NCBI GenBank assembly: GCA_937894065.1
Contig: CALCST010000017.1
Location: forward strand, 1 to 64,000
Length of the DNA: 64,000 bases
Source of the DNA: an uncultured Parabacteroides sp.
GTDB lineage: Bacteria > Bacteroidota > Bacteroidia > Bacteroidales > Tannerellaceae
Direction: 5' to 3'
Under the pieces are notes generated by a model. The model worked only from the letters and a program-made list of their open reading frames with translations, had not been told where the DNA came from and did not search any database. The translations under genes and the position numbers were made by a program. Every line of letters starts with the position of its first letter. The stretch's first letter is position 1. Below are positions 40,411 to 49,190 of the stretch, one piece after another.

Positions 40411-41535
40411 TTATTGTAAAACTTTCCTTACAACAGTATATGTATGTCCTATATAATAATAATGTAAACCATCTTCGATTGCAGACATAATCATCTGAGA
40501 AGCTTTGTCCACCCAAACTTTAAATTCGATGTTAGGATTGAAGTCAGATGAAAAAGCAATTAGGCTGCCTAAATCAAAATCCGAAGATGTTATTCCTGCT
40601 CCGTTTCTCACAGCATCAAAAGCATTACAATCTTGCTCGATGTGAGCCGGGACCATCAATATTGGCTTACCCAAATACATTGCCTCACATATTGATTCAA
40701 AACCTGCGGTTGAAGCATAAGCCTTGCATCCACTCATCTGACGAAGAAATTCTTTGTCATCAAGTTGGTAAAAACTAAGAGTTTCATCAATGACCTTTAC
40801 CGGACTCTCTCCTTTTCTGTCCCAAAAGAATCTTAGTGGCGTTTCCGGATTAATCTTATGCCAATATTCTACATTCTCTGCAAAACCGGAATTAACCAGA
40901 TATCCGTGAATATAATCTCCTTTAGTAGGGTTGAGAGAGAATACTTCTTTTCTAAGTAAAGGAGGAACAACAGTTATACGATGTTGCTTGTCCTTATCCA
41001 TATTTGTAAAAGACAATGCCAGTTTGTGAGAAGCACCAATACAGGTAAGCTTCGAAAAGAAATTAAGAACACGAATCTTTATTTTCAAATGTTCTGGCAA
41101 AACAAAGTCTTTATGTAAAAACAAATATTGATGTCCGATACAAATCTGCGGAACATGAATAGGATACATTGCATAAGTAAGCCCTGTCAGCAATTCATAG
41201 AAATTGATAACTGCATCAGCATTCGTCTCCCTAATCCTGCGATTAATGAATGACATACTTTTCAAATATGCCGGAGTCCTAAATAAGTTATAAAACAAAC
41301 TACGAAATACATTACTGCGTTTCGTTGATGGAGAAGGAAGAAAATTCGGACTTTCAAATCTGCTCACAGGAGCAACGACATTCTTTTGGAAAAAAGACGG
41401 AAGCTGGCGTGAAGCACTTTTGCCGACTAATATTTCGACAACTTCATGCCCGTTATTCCTCAATATTTTCTCAAGAGCTATACACTGAGTAAGATGCCCA
41501 CGGCCTTCACCTTGGACAATAAATAAAAACTTCAT
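40411..41535 (-). CDS. MurG/GT1-like glycosyltransferase
   Basis: 374 aa. KFLFIVQGEGRGHLTQCIAL is the Gly-rich N-terminal loop of GT-B enzymes of the MurG/GT28 or GT1 type; CKAYASTAGFESICEAMYLG and KPILMVPAHIEQDCNAFDAV form the nucleotide-sugar donor site near the C-terminus. No membrane helices, so it acts at the inner face of the membrane. The start overlaps the stop of the LpxH-like gene by 4 bp, so the two are translationally coupled, suggesting a shared role in a lipid A-related or other glycolipid step. The acceptor is unknown. Confidence 0.8.
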   Translation of the reverse strand: MKFLFIVQGEGRGHLTQCIALEKILRNNGHEVVEILVGKSASRQLPSFFQKNVVAPVSRFESPNFLPSPSTKRSNVFRSLFYNLFRTPAYLKSMSFINRRIRETNADAVINFYELLTGLTYAMYPIHVPQICIGHQYLFLHKDFVLPEHLKIKIRVLNFFSKLTCIGASHKLALSFTNMDKDKQHRITVVPPLLRKEVFSLNPTKGDYIHGYLVNSGFAENVEYWHKINPETPLRFFWDRKGESPVKVIDETLSFYQLDDKEFLRQMSGCKAYASTAGFESICEAMYLGKPILMVPAHIEQDCNAFDAVRNGAGITSSDFDLGSLIAFSSDFNPNIEFKVWVDKASQMIMSAIEDGLHYYYIGHTYTVVRKVLQ

Positions 41536-42338
41536 GACGCAGATACAATTTCAGGGACAACAGTAAAATTCAAATTACCTTCAGAATCCACATCTTCTGA
41601 ATAATAAAGTATATTCCATTTTCCGTCCTCATCCTCGGTCAATGCGGAAAGAGTTTCAACCCAGTCGCCGGAATTAAGATAATGAACCGAATCATAAAGA
41701 ATATCTGCCGGATGATGAATATGCCCGCAGATAACACCATCATAATTTCTGGCAAGGGCAAAATCAGAAAGAGTCTTTTCAAAATCAGAAATATAAGAAA
41801 CTGCCGATTTTACTTTATGCTTTATTTTCTGCGAAAGTGAAAAGTAAGGTTTGCCTCGCCATGCGCGGTAACGGTTATAAAGACTGTTGAACCATAAAAG
41901 GAATGAATATCCATAATCGCCAAGATATGCCATCCATTTCATTTGAGAAGTCACACGGTCGAAGATATCACCATGCGTAACATAATATCTTTTGTTTCCA
42001 CTCTCAAGTACATAATCTCTAACAATCTGTATTGTTCCGAGACGGAGCGGTGTCAAAGCATCGAGGAAATCGTCATGGTTTCCACGAACATATATGATTT
42101 CAGTTCCGCATTTTTCCATCAGTTTCATAAGAATCTTGAAAAAACGCGTATGCGCCGGTTGCCATTTTCTGGTTCCGTTTTTTCGGAGATTCCAGCCGTC
42201 GATAATGTCACCGTTAAGAATCAACTTGTCACAATTCACAGACTGCAAAAAACGACACACTTCCTCTACTTTTGAGTAAGCTGTTCCCAAATGAATATCC
42301 GAGAGAACAACCGTACGATAATGTTTCCGCAAATACAT
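41532..42338 (-). CDS. LpxH-like metallophosphoesterase (UDP-2,3-diacylglucosamine diphosphatase family)
   Basis: 268 aa from the ATG at 42338 (MYLRKHYRTVVLSDIHLG); the frame extends a few codons upstream to a TTG. Metal ligands in order: VVLSDIHLG (D-x-H), ILNGDIID (G-D), YVRGNHDDF (G-N-H-D), YVTHGDIFD (H-G-D) and CGHIHHPAD (G-H-x-H). Longer insert (YSFLLWFNSLYNRYRAWRG) may bind the membrane. LpxH removes UMP from UDP-diacylglucosamine in lipid A synthesis; whether this paralogue is the true LpxH or acts on another lipid is open. Coupled with the glycosyltransferase gene. Confidence 0.8.
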   Translation of the reverse strand: MYLRKHYRTVVLSDIHLGTAYSKVEEVCRFLQSVNCDKLILNGDIIDGWNLRKNGTRKWQPAHTRFFKILMKLMEKCGTEIIYVRGNHDDFLDALTPLRLGTIQIVRDYVLESGNKRYYVTHGDIFDRVTSQMKWMAYLGDYGYSFLLWFNSLYNRYRAWRGKPYFSLSQKIKHKVKSAVSYISDFEKTLSDFALARNYDGVICGHIHHPADILYDSVHYLNSGDWVETLSALTEDEDGKWNILYYSEDVDSEGNLNFTVVPEIVSAS

Positions 42339-42567
42339 GGTAATCAATATTTATTCTTGTCCAAAATTACCGTATCCATATTGCAGGACAGTGTAAATAA
42401 GATTACATTTCAATTGCAAATTAACATATGCATTCTTAGGAAGTTAAGAATATCACAAAAAGTATTTTCATTTTACCCCTATAATATTTGCCCCAAAAGT
42501 TTGCTTTTTAAATTGTTTTTTCCAATATTTGTGACACGTAGAATTAATCTTTTTAAAATAATACATT

Positions 42568-42774
42568 ATGGAAAAGAAAGCTTTTATTCATAAGGAAGAG
42601 CTCCATTTATTGGACAAGCAGTTAATTCACAATGCAGTTAAGGATATGGCCAACAAACTTGGTTTGGCAGCTGGCTCTACACAAGGTTTTGACCTTTACA
42701 AAGTAGTTGAAACTTACTTCGAAGACCTTGAAAAACGCAAAGAAATGAATTCTTTGTTAGGCATTGAAGAGTAA
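42568..42774 (+). CDS. Small helical hypothetical protein
   Basis: 68 aa, not recognised. MEKKAFIHKEELHLLDKQLI, then KDMANKLGLAAGSTQGFDLY and VVETYFEDLEKRKEMNSLLG: entirely helical, charged, cytoplasmic, no Cys. The codon pattern and the terminator directly downstream support a real gene. It is monocistronic, preceded by a 229-bp AT-rich gap with no clear -33/-7 pair. Size and charge fit a small regulatory or nucleoid/ribosome-associated protein, but this is only a guess. Confidence 0.7.
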   Translation: MEKKAFIHKEELHLLDKQLIHNAVKDMANKLGLAAGSTQGFDLYKVVETYFEDLEKRKEMNSLLGIEE

Positions 42775-42792
42775 GAAAACAGCATAGGAATA

Positions 42793-42836
42793 AAAAAACG
42801 GAGAAACAATTTGATTTATTTGTTTCTCCGTTTTTA
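42793..42836. terminator. Bidirectional terminator
   Basis: AAAAACGGAGAAACA pairs with TGTTTCTCCGTTTTT, ending in TTTTTATTTC on the plus side. It lies between the convergent 68-aa gene and gph. Confidence 0.85.
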
Positions 42837-42854
42837 TTTCTGACCATCCAAATT

Positions 42855-43508
42855 TCACATACAGGCATATGCAAGTATTTCTTCTGCCTTATTGGCTATG
42901 AAACGTGGAGAATATTCCTCAATCTCCGACAACGGACGGAATCCCCAGCTCACACCGCAGGCATCAACACCGGCATTTATAGCCGTCTGCATATCTACAT
43001 TTGAATCTCCTATATATAATGTATCTTCTTTTTCGCATCCTGTCTGTGACAATATTTCCAGGACAACATCTGGAGAAGGTTTTGCCGGAACACCTTCACG
43101 CTGACCAAACACAGCCACAAAATCAATCTTAGGGAAAAACTCTGAAATCAGCTTCTTTGTTGCTTCGTGGTATTTGTTTGAAGCTACGGCTATTTTTATT
43201 CCTTTTGACTGTAATGCTTCAAGCAAAGACTCAATTCCCGGGTAAGGCTTGCTTAGATCAGCGTTATGTATATTATAATGTATAAGGAATTCCTTACGGA
43301 CTTTCATTATGTTTTCTTCCGTCTTTTCCCCTTCAGGCAAAGCCCGTTCGAATAATTTGTTTATACCGTTTCCCACGAAAAACTTATACTCTGGCAATTC
43401 ATGAGTTGGAAAACCATTCTTCTGTAAAGCATAATTCGTACTGGTTGCCAAATCGTCAATCGTATTCAGCAAAGTTCCGTCTAAGTCGAAAATTACTAAC
43501 TTTTTCAT
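42855..43508 (-). CDS. gph: HAD phosphatase, phosphoglycolate phosphatase-like
   Basis: 217 aa from the ATG at 43508 (MKKLVIFDLDGTLLNTIDDL); an upstream extension would read through the rpsA terminator and is rejected. HAD motifs: I FDLDGTLLNT, II IAVASNKYHEAT, III Lys in VPAKPSPDVVLEIL, IV YIGDSNVDMQTAINAG. The cap domain FVGNGINKLFERALPE matches phosphoglycolate phosphatases. It removes 2-phosphoglycolate from DNA repair or oxygenase side reactions; related beta-phosphoglucomutase-type activity cannot be excluded. Its start codon lies only 20 bp after the rpsA terminator. Confidence 0.85.
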   Translation of the reverse strand: MKKLVIFDLDGTLLNTIDDLATSTNYALQKNGFPTHELPEYKFFVGNGINKLFERALPEGEKTEENIMKVRKEFLIHYNIHNADLSKPYPGIESLLEALQSKGIKIAVASNKYHEATKKLISEFFPKIDFVAVFGQREGVPAKPSPDVVLEILSQTGCEKEDTLYIGDSNVDMQTAINAGVDACGVSWGFRPLSEIEEYSPRFIANKAEEILAYACM

Positions 43509-43529
43509 TGATTTATGATATATAAAAAA

Positions 43530-43559
43530 GAAAGCCGATTTCCTAAGAAACCGGCTTTC
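43530..43559 (-). terminator. Terminator of rpsA
   Basis: On the minus strand GAAAGCCGGTTTC (43559-43547) pairs with GAAATCGGCTTTC (43542-43530), one G-U-type mismatch, followed by TTTTTTATATATC. It lies between rpsA and gph, leaving gph with little room for its own promoter. Confidence 0.8.
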
Positions 43560-43586
43560 CATATATTAATTCAATTAGCTTACAAA

Positions 43587-45371
43587 TTATTTACCAGCCA
43601 ATTTTTCTTTCAAAGCAGCAAGTTCTTCGATGTCACCCAAAGTTGTTTTTTCAACCTGAGTAGAAACTACGTTGCTTTCTTCTTTCTTGCTGTGTTTAGC
43701 TTTCTTTTCAGCAGCAGCTTCTTTCTTAGCAGACTTCTGTTCGTCTTCGAATACACGGCTGTGAGACAAGATGATTCTCTTAGCTTCTTTGTTGAATTCG
43801 ATTACCTTGAACTGCAATTTTTCGTCTACCTGAGCCTGTGAACCGTCTTCTTTAACCAAGTGCTTTGGAGTTGCGAAACCTTCAACGCCATAAGGCAATG
43901 CGATTACAGCACCCTTATCCAACACTTCGATAACTGTACCTTCGTGGATTGAACCTACAGTGAAGATTGTTTCGAATACATCCCATGGGTTTTCTTCCAA
44001 CTGTTTGTGTCCTAAGCTCAAACGACGGTTTTCTTTGTCGATTTCCAATACCTGAACTTCGATTTCAGCACCAATCTGAGTGAATTCTGATGGGTGTTTG
44101 ATTTTCTTAGTCCAAGACAAGTCAGAAATGTGGATCAAACCATCAACACCTTCTTCGATTTCTACGAATACACCGAAGTTAGTGAAGTTGCGAACTTTTG
44201 CAGTGTGCTTAGAACCTACAGGGAAACGTTCTTCGATGTTTTCCCATGGATCAGCCTTAAGCTGTTTGATACCCAAAGACATCTTACGTTCTTCACGATC
44301 CAAAGTCAAGATAACAGCTTCAACTTCGTCACCAACTTTCATGAAGTCCTGAGCTGAACGCAAGTGCTGAGTCCAAGACATTTCAGAAACGTGGATCAAA
44401 CCTTCTACGCCCGGAGCGATTTCGATGAATGCACCATAGTCAGCCATAACGACAACTTTACCTTTAACTTTGTCACCAACTTTCAAGTTAGGATCCAAAG
44501 CATCCCATGGATGAGGAGTAAGCTGCTTCAAGCCCAAAGCGATACGTTTCTTTTCGTCGTCGAAGTCCAAGATAACAACGTTGATCTTTTCGTCCAATTT
44601 AACGATTTCTTCTGGGTGAGAAACACGACCCCAAGACAAGTCTGTGATGTGGATCAAACCGTCTACGCCGCCCAAGTCGATGAATACACCGTAAGATGTG
44701 ATATTCTTAACAGTACCTTCAAGTACCTGACCTTTTTCAAGTTTAGAGATGATATCTTTCTTCTGCTGTTCCAATTCAGCTTCGATAAGAGCTTTGTGAG
44801 AAACAACAACGTTCTTGAATTCCTGATTGATCTTAACGATCTTGAATTCCATAGTTTTGCCAACGAATACATCGTAGTCGCGGATTGGCTTAACGTCGAT
44901 CTGAGAACCTGGCAAGAATGCTTCGATTCCGAATACGTCAACGATCATACCACCCTTAGTGCGGCACTTGATGTAACCCTTGATGATTTCATCATTTTCC
45001 AAAGCTTCGTTAACACGTTCCCAAGAACGAGAAGCACGAGCTTTCTTGTGAGACAATACCAACTGTCCTTTTTTGTCTTCCTGATTTTCGATGTAAACTT
45101 CAACTTCGTCACCAACCTTCAAATCTGGATTGTAACGGAATTCAGACATAGGAACAACACCGTCTGATTTGAAGCCAATGTTTACTACAACTTCACGTTT
45201 GTTCATTGCAGTAACTGTACCCATAACCACTTCTTTATCTTTTACAGTGTTTAGGGTTTCGTCGTAAGTCTTTACCAAATCTTCTTTGCTTACGCCGCTC
45301 AATGAATCGCCTTTTTCAAAAGCTTCCCAGTTGAAATCTTCAACTGGCTGGATGTTCTTCAAATTTTCCAT
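43587..45371 (-). CDS. rpsA: 30S ribosomal protein S1
   Basis: 594 aa with six S1 RNA-binding repeats. Repeats 3-6 are clearest, each with V-x-G-x-V ... GVFVEIE/GAFIEIA ... GLIHISDLSW: for example GTVKNITSYGVFIDLGGVDG, GKVVVMADYGAFIEIAPGVE and AKVRNFTNFGVFVEIEEGVD. The C-terminus (from about 545) is Lys/Glu-rich and ends ELAALKEKLAGK. S1 is central for translation initiation in a lineage without Shine-Dalgarno sites. The leader of about 170 nt carries A0-type AAACTTAAAAACT words. A -7 box TACCTTTG lies at 45557-45550. Confidence 0.96.
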   Translation of the reverse strand: MENLKNIQPVEDFNWEAFEKGDSLSGVSKEDLVKTYDETLNTVKDKEVVMGTVTAMNKREVVVNIGFKSDGVVPMSEFRYNPDLKVGDEVEVYIENQEDKKGQLVLSHKKARASRSWERVNEALENDEIIKGYIKCRTKGGMIVDVFGIEAFLPGSQIDVKPIRDYDVFVGKTMEFKIVKINQEFKNVVVSHKALIEAELEQQKKDIISKLEKGQVLEGTVKNITSYGVFIDLGGVDGLIHITDLSWGRVSHPEEIVKLDEKINVVILDFDDEKKRIALGLKQLTPHPWDALDPNLKVGDKVKGKVVVMADYGAFIEIAPGVEGLIHVSEMSWTQHLRSAQDFMKVGDEVEAVILTLDREERKMSLGIKQLKADPWENIEERFPVGSKHTAKVRNFTNFGVFVEIEEGVDGLIHISDLSWTKKIKHPSEFTQIGAEIEVQVLEIDKENRRLSLGHKQLEENPWDVFETIFTVGSIHEGTVIEVLDKGAVIALPYGVEGFATPKHLVKEDGSQAQVDEKLQFKVIEFNKEAKRIILSHSRVFEDEQKSAKKEAAAEKKAKHSKKEESNVVSTQVEKTTLGDIEELAALKEKLAGK

Positions 45372-45760
45372 TCTAAAATTGTTAATACTAATGTGAGTTA
45401 TTTAGTTTTTAAGTTTATAAGTTTTTAAGTTGTTCCTTCACGAAATCAAGGTTTCTGAAAGAAAACCCAATCGCAAATAAGCTCAAGAACTTTAAGTTTG
45501 TTTTAATTAGTAAGTTAGACTTTATATTGTCATATCTCAAAAATCGCTGCAAAGGTAGAAGTTTTTTCTGATTTTCAGAAGTTTTATAGAGCAAAAGTTT
45601 CCATATCAAATTACTAATAATATTTAAAAGCTATCACGACTTATTTTAAGCCTATTTATAACTTTAACAGCGGGGATATAGCATAAAAAGCCAGAATAGC
45701 TATCTCGCTATAATACTACAAGTTACATTTTCAGCATATTTCAAGAGATTGGAAAAAGTT

Positions 45761-45777
45761 TTTCATATTATATGAAA
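45761..45777. promoter_or_regulatory. Perfect palindrome upstream of pflB (candidate operator)
   Basis: TTTCATAT T ATATGAAA: 8-bp arms with one central base. It lies about 280 bp upstream of the pflB -7 box, followed by partial copies. An anaerobic or carbon regulator of the CRP/FNR type is one possibility, unproven. Confidence 0.35.
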
Positions 45778-46052
45778 TATTTTTTCCTTATATTATGAAA
45801 AACTTTTTTCATGCGGTTGAAAATTTTGTTTCATTCAATAAGAATTTCCTGAAACTTTATAAGTTTTTACATATAGATGAATATTCATTGAAAATTTATC
45901 ACACATCCAAGATAAACACAATGAAAGCGTTTTACAATTATTTCCGACAAAAATTTACATCTTCCCACATAAAACTAGTTAATAAATCCTATAATACTAT
46001 TAAAGTCACACAAATACCTAAAAATGGGGATGGACAAAACGGAAGAAAAGAG

Positions 46053-46060
46053 TAAATTTG
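46053..46060 (+). promoter_or_regulatory. -7 box of pflB
   Basis: TAAATTTG fits TAnnTTTG and would start transcription about 23 nt before the ATG. No good TTTG lies 19-20 bp upstream (TGG at 46031-46033), so activation by a bound protein is possible. Confidence 0.5.
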
Positions 46061-46090
46061 CAATGATTTTTTAACGACAAAATATTACCT

Positions 46091-48331
46091 ATGAATTTTA
46101 CAAGCGAAAATTGGAAAGGGTTCAAAGGTGGAACCTGGCAAAAGGAAATCAATGTAAGAGACTTTATCCAGAACAACTACACTCCTTATGACGGAGACGA
46201 ATCATTCCTTGTACCCTCGACAGAAAAAACTCGTAAAGTTTGGAACAAACTGACCGAGATGTTCAAGGTGGAACGCGAAAAAGGTGTTTATGATGCCGAA
46301 ACTAAACTTCCTCAAGGAATTGACACTTACGGTCCGGGATATATCGACAAGGATAACGAAGTTATTGTTGGTTTGCAGACTGACGCTCCGCTGAAACGTG
46401 GAATCTTCCCTAAGGGCGGTATTCGTATGGTTGAAAACAGTTTGGAAGCATACGGCTATCACCTGGATCCTATGACTAAGGAAATCTTCACAAAATATCG
46501 CAAGACTCACAACGAAGGTGTGTTCTCTGCATATACTGACGAAATGATTGCAGCACGCCGTTCGGCTATCATCACTGGTTTGCCTGATGCTTACGGCCGT
46601 GGACGTATCATCGGTGACTATCGCCGTGTGGCTCTTTATGGTACTGCTATCCTGATTGAAGAAAAGAAACGTTTCCAGAAGCGTTTGGATATTCAGGAAA
46701 TCACTGAAGAAATCATCCGCCGTCGCGAAGAGATTACTGAACAAATCAATGCTTTGAAGGCATTCGAACGTATGTGTGCCGGTTATGGTTTCGACGTAAC
46801 TCGCCCTGCTGCAAATGCACGCGAAGCTGTTCAGTTCGTATATCTTGCTTACCTTGCAGCTGTTAAGGACCAGGATGGTGCAGCTATGTCAATCGGACGT
46901 ACAGCTACATTCCTTGATATTTATATCGAAAAAGATATAAAAGAAGGCAAGCTGACTGAAGCTGAAGCTCAGGAATTGGTTGACCAGATGATCATCAAAT
47001 TGCGTATTGTCCGCTTCTTGCGTACTCCGGAATATAACGACTTGTTCTCTGGCGACCCTGTTTGGGTAACTGAATCTCTTGGTGGTCAGGGATTGGACGG
47101 CCGTTCATTGGTTACAAAGACTTGTTACCGTTATTTGCATACATTATATAACCTTGGCCCGGCTCCGGAACCAAACTTGACAGTTCTTTGGTTCAACAAT
47201 GCTCCGGAAAACTGGAAACGCTATTGCGCTAAGGTTTCAATCGATACATCTGCAATCCAGTATGAAAACGACGATTTGATGCGCGTTGACTATGGTGATG
47301 ACTATGGTATTGCTTGCTGTGTTTCTCCGATGAAGATTGGTAAGCAGATGCAGTTCTTCGGTGCTCGTGCCAACTTGGCTAAATGTTTGCTTTACGCTAT
47401 CAACGGTGGTCGCGACGAACGCTCAGGTGTTCAGGTTTCTCCTAAGTTCGAACCAATCACTAGCGAATATCTTGACTTCAATGAAGTGATGGAGAAATAC
47501 GAACAGATGATGCGCTGGTTGGCAAAAGTATATGTGAATGCGTTGAAGATTATTCACTATATGCACGACAAGTATGCTTATGAAGCATTCGAGATGGCAT
47601 TGCACGACGGAGATGTTGAGCGTATCCGAGCAACTGGTATCGCAGGTCTTTCAATCGTTGCTGACTCATTGGCTGCAATCCGCGACTGTAAAGTTAAAGT
47701 TATCCGCGACGAACGTGGTTTGGCTGTTGACTTCGAGCGTGAAGGCGAATATGTTCCTTACGGAAACAATGATGACCGCACAGACAGTCTTGCAGTTGAA
47801 ATCACTGAGAAATTCATGGAATACTTGCGTCAGCACGAAACATATCGTAATGCAGTTCCAACTCAGTCAATTCTTACTATCACATCGAATGTTGTTTACG
47901 GTAAGAAAACTGGTACAACTCCTGACGGACGTCCTGGTGGTACACCGTTCGCTCCGGGTGCAAACCCAATGAACGGACGCGACACTAAGGGTGCAGTTGC
48001 AGCTCTTGCTTCAGTTGCCAAGCTTCCGTTCCAGCATGCACACGATGGTATTTCTTATACATTCGCTATCTCTCCTGCTACTTTGGGTAAAGAACGTGAA
48101 ATTCAGGTTAACAACATGGTTAACTTGCTTGACGGATATTTCACTCCGGACGGTGGTCAGCACTTGAACGTGAATGTATTCGACAAAGAATTGCTTCTTG
48201 ACGCTATGGAACATCCTGAAAACTATCCGCAGCTTACAATCCGAGTTTCCGGTTATGCCGTTAACTTCGTTAAGTTGACTCGCGAACAGCAGTTGGATGT
48301 TATCTCACGTACAATCAATCATTCTTTATAA
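46091..48331 (+). CDS. pflB: Formate C-acetyltransferase (pyruvate formate-lyase)
   Basis: 746 aa, normal length. The active-site pair IACCVSPMKIG has Cys409-Cys410; the glycyl-radical site is RVSGYAVNF with Gly721; GRGRIIGDYRRVALYG and TPDGRPGGTPFAPGANPMNG are conserved. It cleaves pyruvate plus CoA to acetyl-CoA and formate in anaerobic metabolism. Its activase gene follows 92 bp downstream, separated by a hairpin-forming A-family repeat. The codon choice is more GC-rich than its surroundings, as expected for a highly expressed gene. Confidence 0.98.
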   Translation: MNFTSENWKGFKGGTWQKEINVRDFIQNNYTPYDGDESFLVPSTEKTRKVWNKLTEMFKVEREKGVYDAETKLPQGIDTYGPGYIDKDNEVIVGLQTDAPLKRGIFPKGGIRMVENSLEAYGYHLDPMTKEIFTKYRKTHNEGVFSAYTDEMIAARRSAIITGLPDAYGRGRIIGDYRRVALYGTAILIEEKKRFQKRLDIQEITEEIIRRREEITEQINALKAFERMCAGYGFDVTRPAANAREAVQFVYLAYLAAVKDQDGAAMSIGRTATFLDIYIEKDIKEGKLTEAEAQELVDQMIIKLRIVRFLRTPEYNDLFSGDPVWVTESLGGQGLDGRSLVTKTCYRYLHTLYNLGPAPEPNLTVLWFNNAPENWKRYCAKVSIDTSAIQYENDDLMRVDYGDDYGIACCVSPMKIGKQMQFFGARANLAKCLLYAINGGRDERSGVQVSPKFEPITSEYLDFNEVMEKYEQMMRWLAKVYVNALKIIHYMHDKYAYEAFEMALHDGDVERIRATGIAGLSIVADSLAAIRDCKVKVIRDERGLAVDFEREGEYVPYGNNDDRTDSLAVEITEKFMEYLRQHETYRNAVPTQSILTITSNVVYGKKTGTTPDGRPGGTPFAPGANPMNGRDTKGAVAALASVAKLPFQHAHDGISYTFAISPATLGKEREIQVNNMVNLLDGYFTPDGGQHLNVNVFDKELLLDAMEHPENYPQLTIRVSGYAVNFVKLTREQQLDVISRTINHSL

Positions 48332-48337
48332 ATAAAG

Positions 48338-48415
48338 ATACAAGGGAACAGGAAGACAAGGGAACAAGGCTACCAAAAGCCTTGTCGACTTGCCTTCTTG
48401 TTCCTTTTATTTTAT
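48338..48415 (+). repeat. A-family repeat forming a long hairpin between pflB and pflA
   Basis: AAGGGAACAGGAAGACAAGG ... ACAAGGCT faces AGCCTTGTCGACTTGCC ... TTGTTCCTTTT over about 30 bp with few mismatches and a loop of about 6 nt, then TATTTTATC. With the T-rich end it looks like an attenuating terminator between the two genes. Confidence 0.7.
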
Positions 48416-48423
48416 CATCAGAT

Positions 48424-49155
48424 ATGCTTACAGAAAATATTAAAGGCCGCATTCATTCACTTGAGAGCTTTGGAACTGTGGACGGTCCGGGAATCAGATT
48501 CGTAACCTTCATGCAAGGTTGCCCACTGCGATGTGCCTATTGCCATAATCCGGACACATGGGACATTAAACGGGCTGTAAAATATGAGCTTACTCCGGAA
48601 GAACTTCTCACAGAAGTATTGAAATACAAGAATTTTATCCGCAAAGGAGGAGTTACGGTTACCGGCGGCGAACCATTGATGCAGGCAGAATTTGTTGCCG
48701 AATATTTCAGGTTATGCAAAAACGAAGGTTTGCATACGGCGCTTGACACATCCGGTATCATTTGCAATGATGCAGCCATGAAAGTTTTGGACTATTCAGA
48801 CCTTGTTATGCTTGACATAAAAACTATTAATACAGAATTGCATCCAAAACTTACCGGCGCAAGACACGAAATGCCTCTCCGCTTCCTCAATATTCTTGAA
48901 GAAAGAAACATCGATACTTGGATTCGCCATGTAATAGTTCCAGGACTTACGGACAATGATGAAGACTTGCAAAAGTTAGCAGAATATGTCAGCAAATATA
49001 AGTGTGTGAAAAAAGTGGAACTTCTGCCGTATCATACAATGGGCACATTCAAATATGACGAGCTCGGTATTGAATATCCTTTAAAAGGAACTGAACAATT
49101 AAGCAAGGAAAGACTGGAAAATGCCAGAAAAATATTTGCCGGATACGGTTTGTAA
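48424..49155 (+). CDS. pflA: Pyruvate formate-lyase-activating enzyme
   Basis: 243 aa from the ATG at 48424 (MLTENIKGRIHSLESFGTVD); an upstream in-frame ATG lies in the repeat and would give an unusual hydrophobic extension. Radical SAM motif MQGCPLRCAYCHNPDTW has C-x3-C-x2-C; VTVTGGEPLMQAEFV is the GGE motif for SAM. It generates the glycyl radical on PflB using a 4Fe-4S cluster. Second gene after pflB. Confidence 0.96.
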   Translation: MLTENIKGRIHSLESFGTVDGPGIRFVTFMQGCPLRCAYCHNPDTWDIKRAVKYELTPEELLTEVLKYKNFIRKGGVTVTGGEPLMQAEFVAEYFRLCKNEGLHTALDTSGIICNDAAMKVLDYSDLVMLDIKTINTELHPKLTGARHEMPLRFLNILEERNIDTWIRHVIVPGLTDNDEDLQKLAEYVSKYKCVKKVELLPYHTMGTFKYDELGIEYPLKGTEQLSKERLENARKIFAGYGL

Positions 49156-49190
49156 ATGTATCTTTGCGATTATGATAGAAAGGCTATAAA

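Larger units (their letters stand above)
45372..46090. other. Divergent regulatory region between rpsA and pflB
   Basis: About 720 bp without a convincing gene. From left: A0-type leader words (45405-45435), GC-poor leader DNA, the rpsA -7 box (45550-45557), a very AT-rich stretch, a perfect palindrome at 45761-45777, half-sites TATTATGAAA and TTTTTCATG soon after, an AAATACCTAAAA word (46013-46024) and the pflB -7 box TAAATTTG (46053-46060), about 30 bp before the pflB ATG. Confidence 0.5.

Noticed and set aside
44364..45167. 267-codon frame antisense to rpsA
   Set aside because: Opposite a conserved six-repeat S1 protein; its Phe/Asn/Val-rich composition is a by-product of the rpsA codon pattern.
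45795..46055. Reading frame of 86 codons before pflB
   Set aside because: Very AT-rich, covers the pflB -7 box and candidate operators, and has low-complexity Phe/Asn/Lys composition without a family match.
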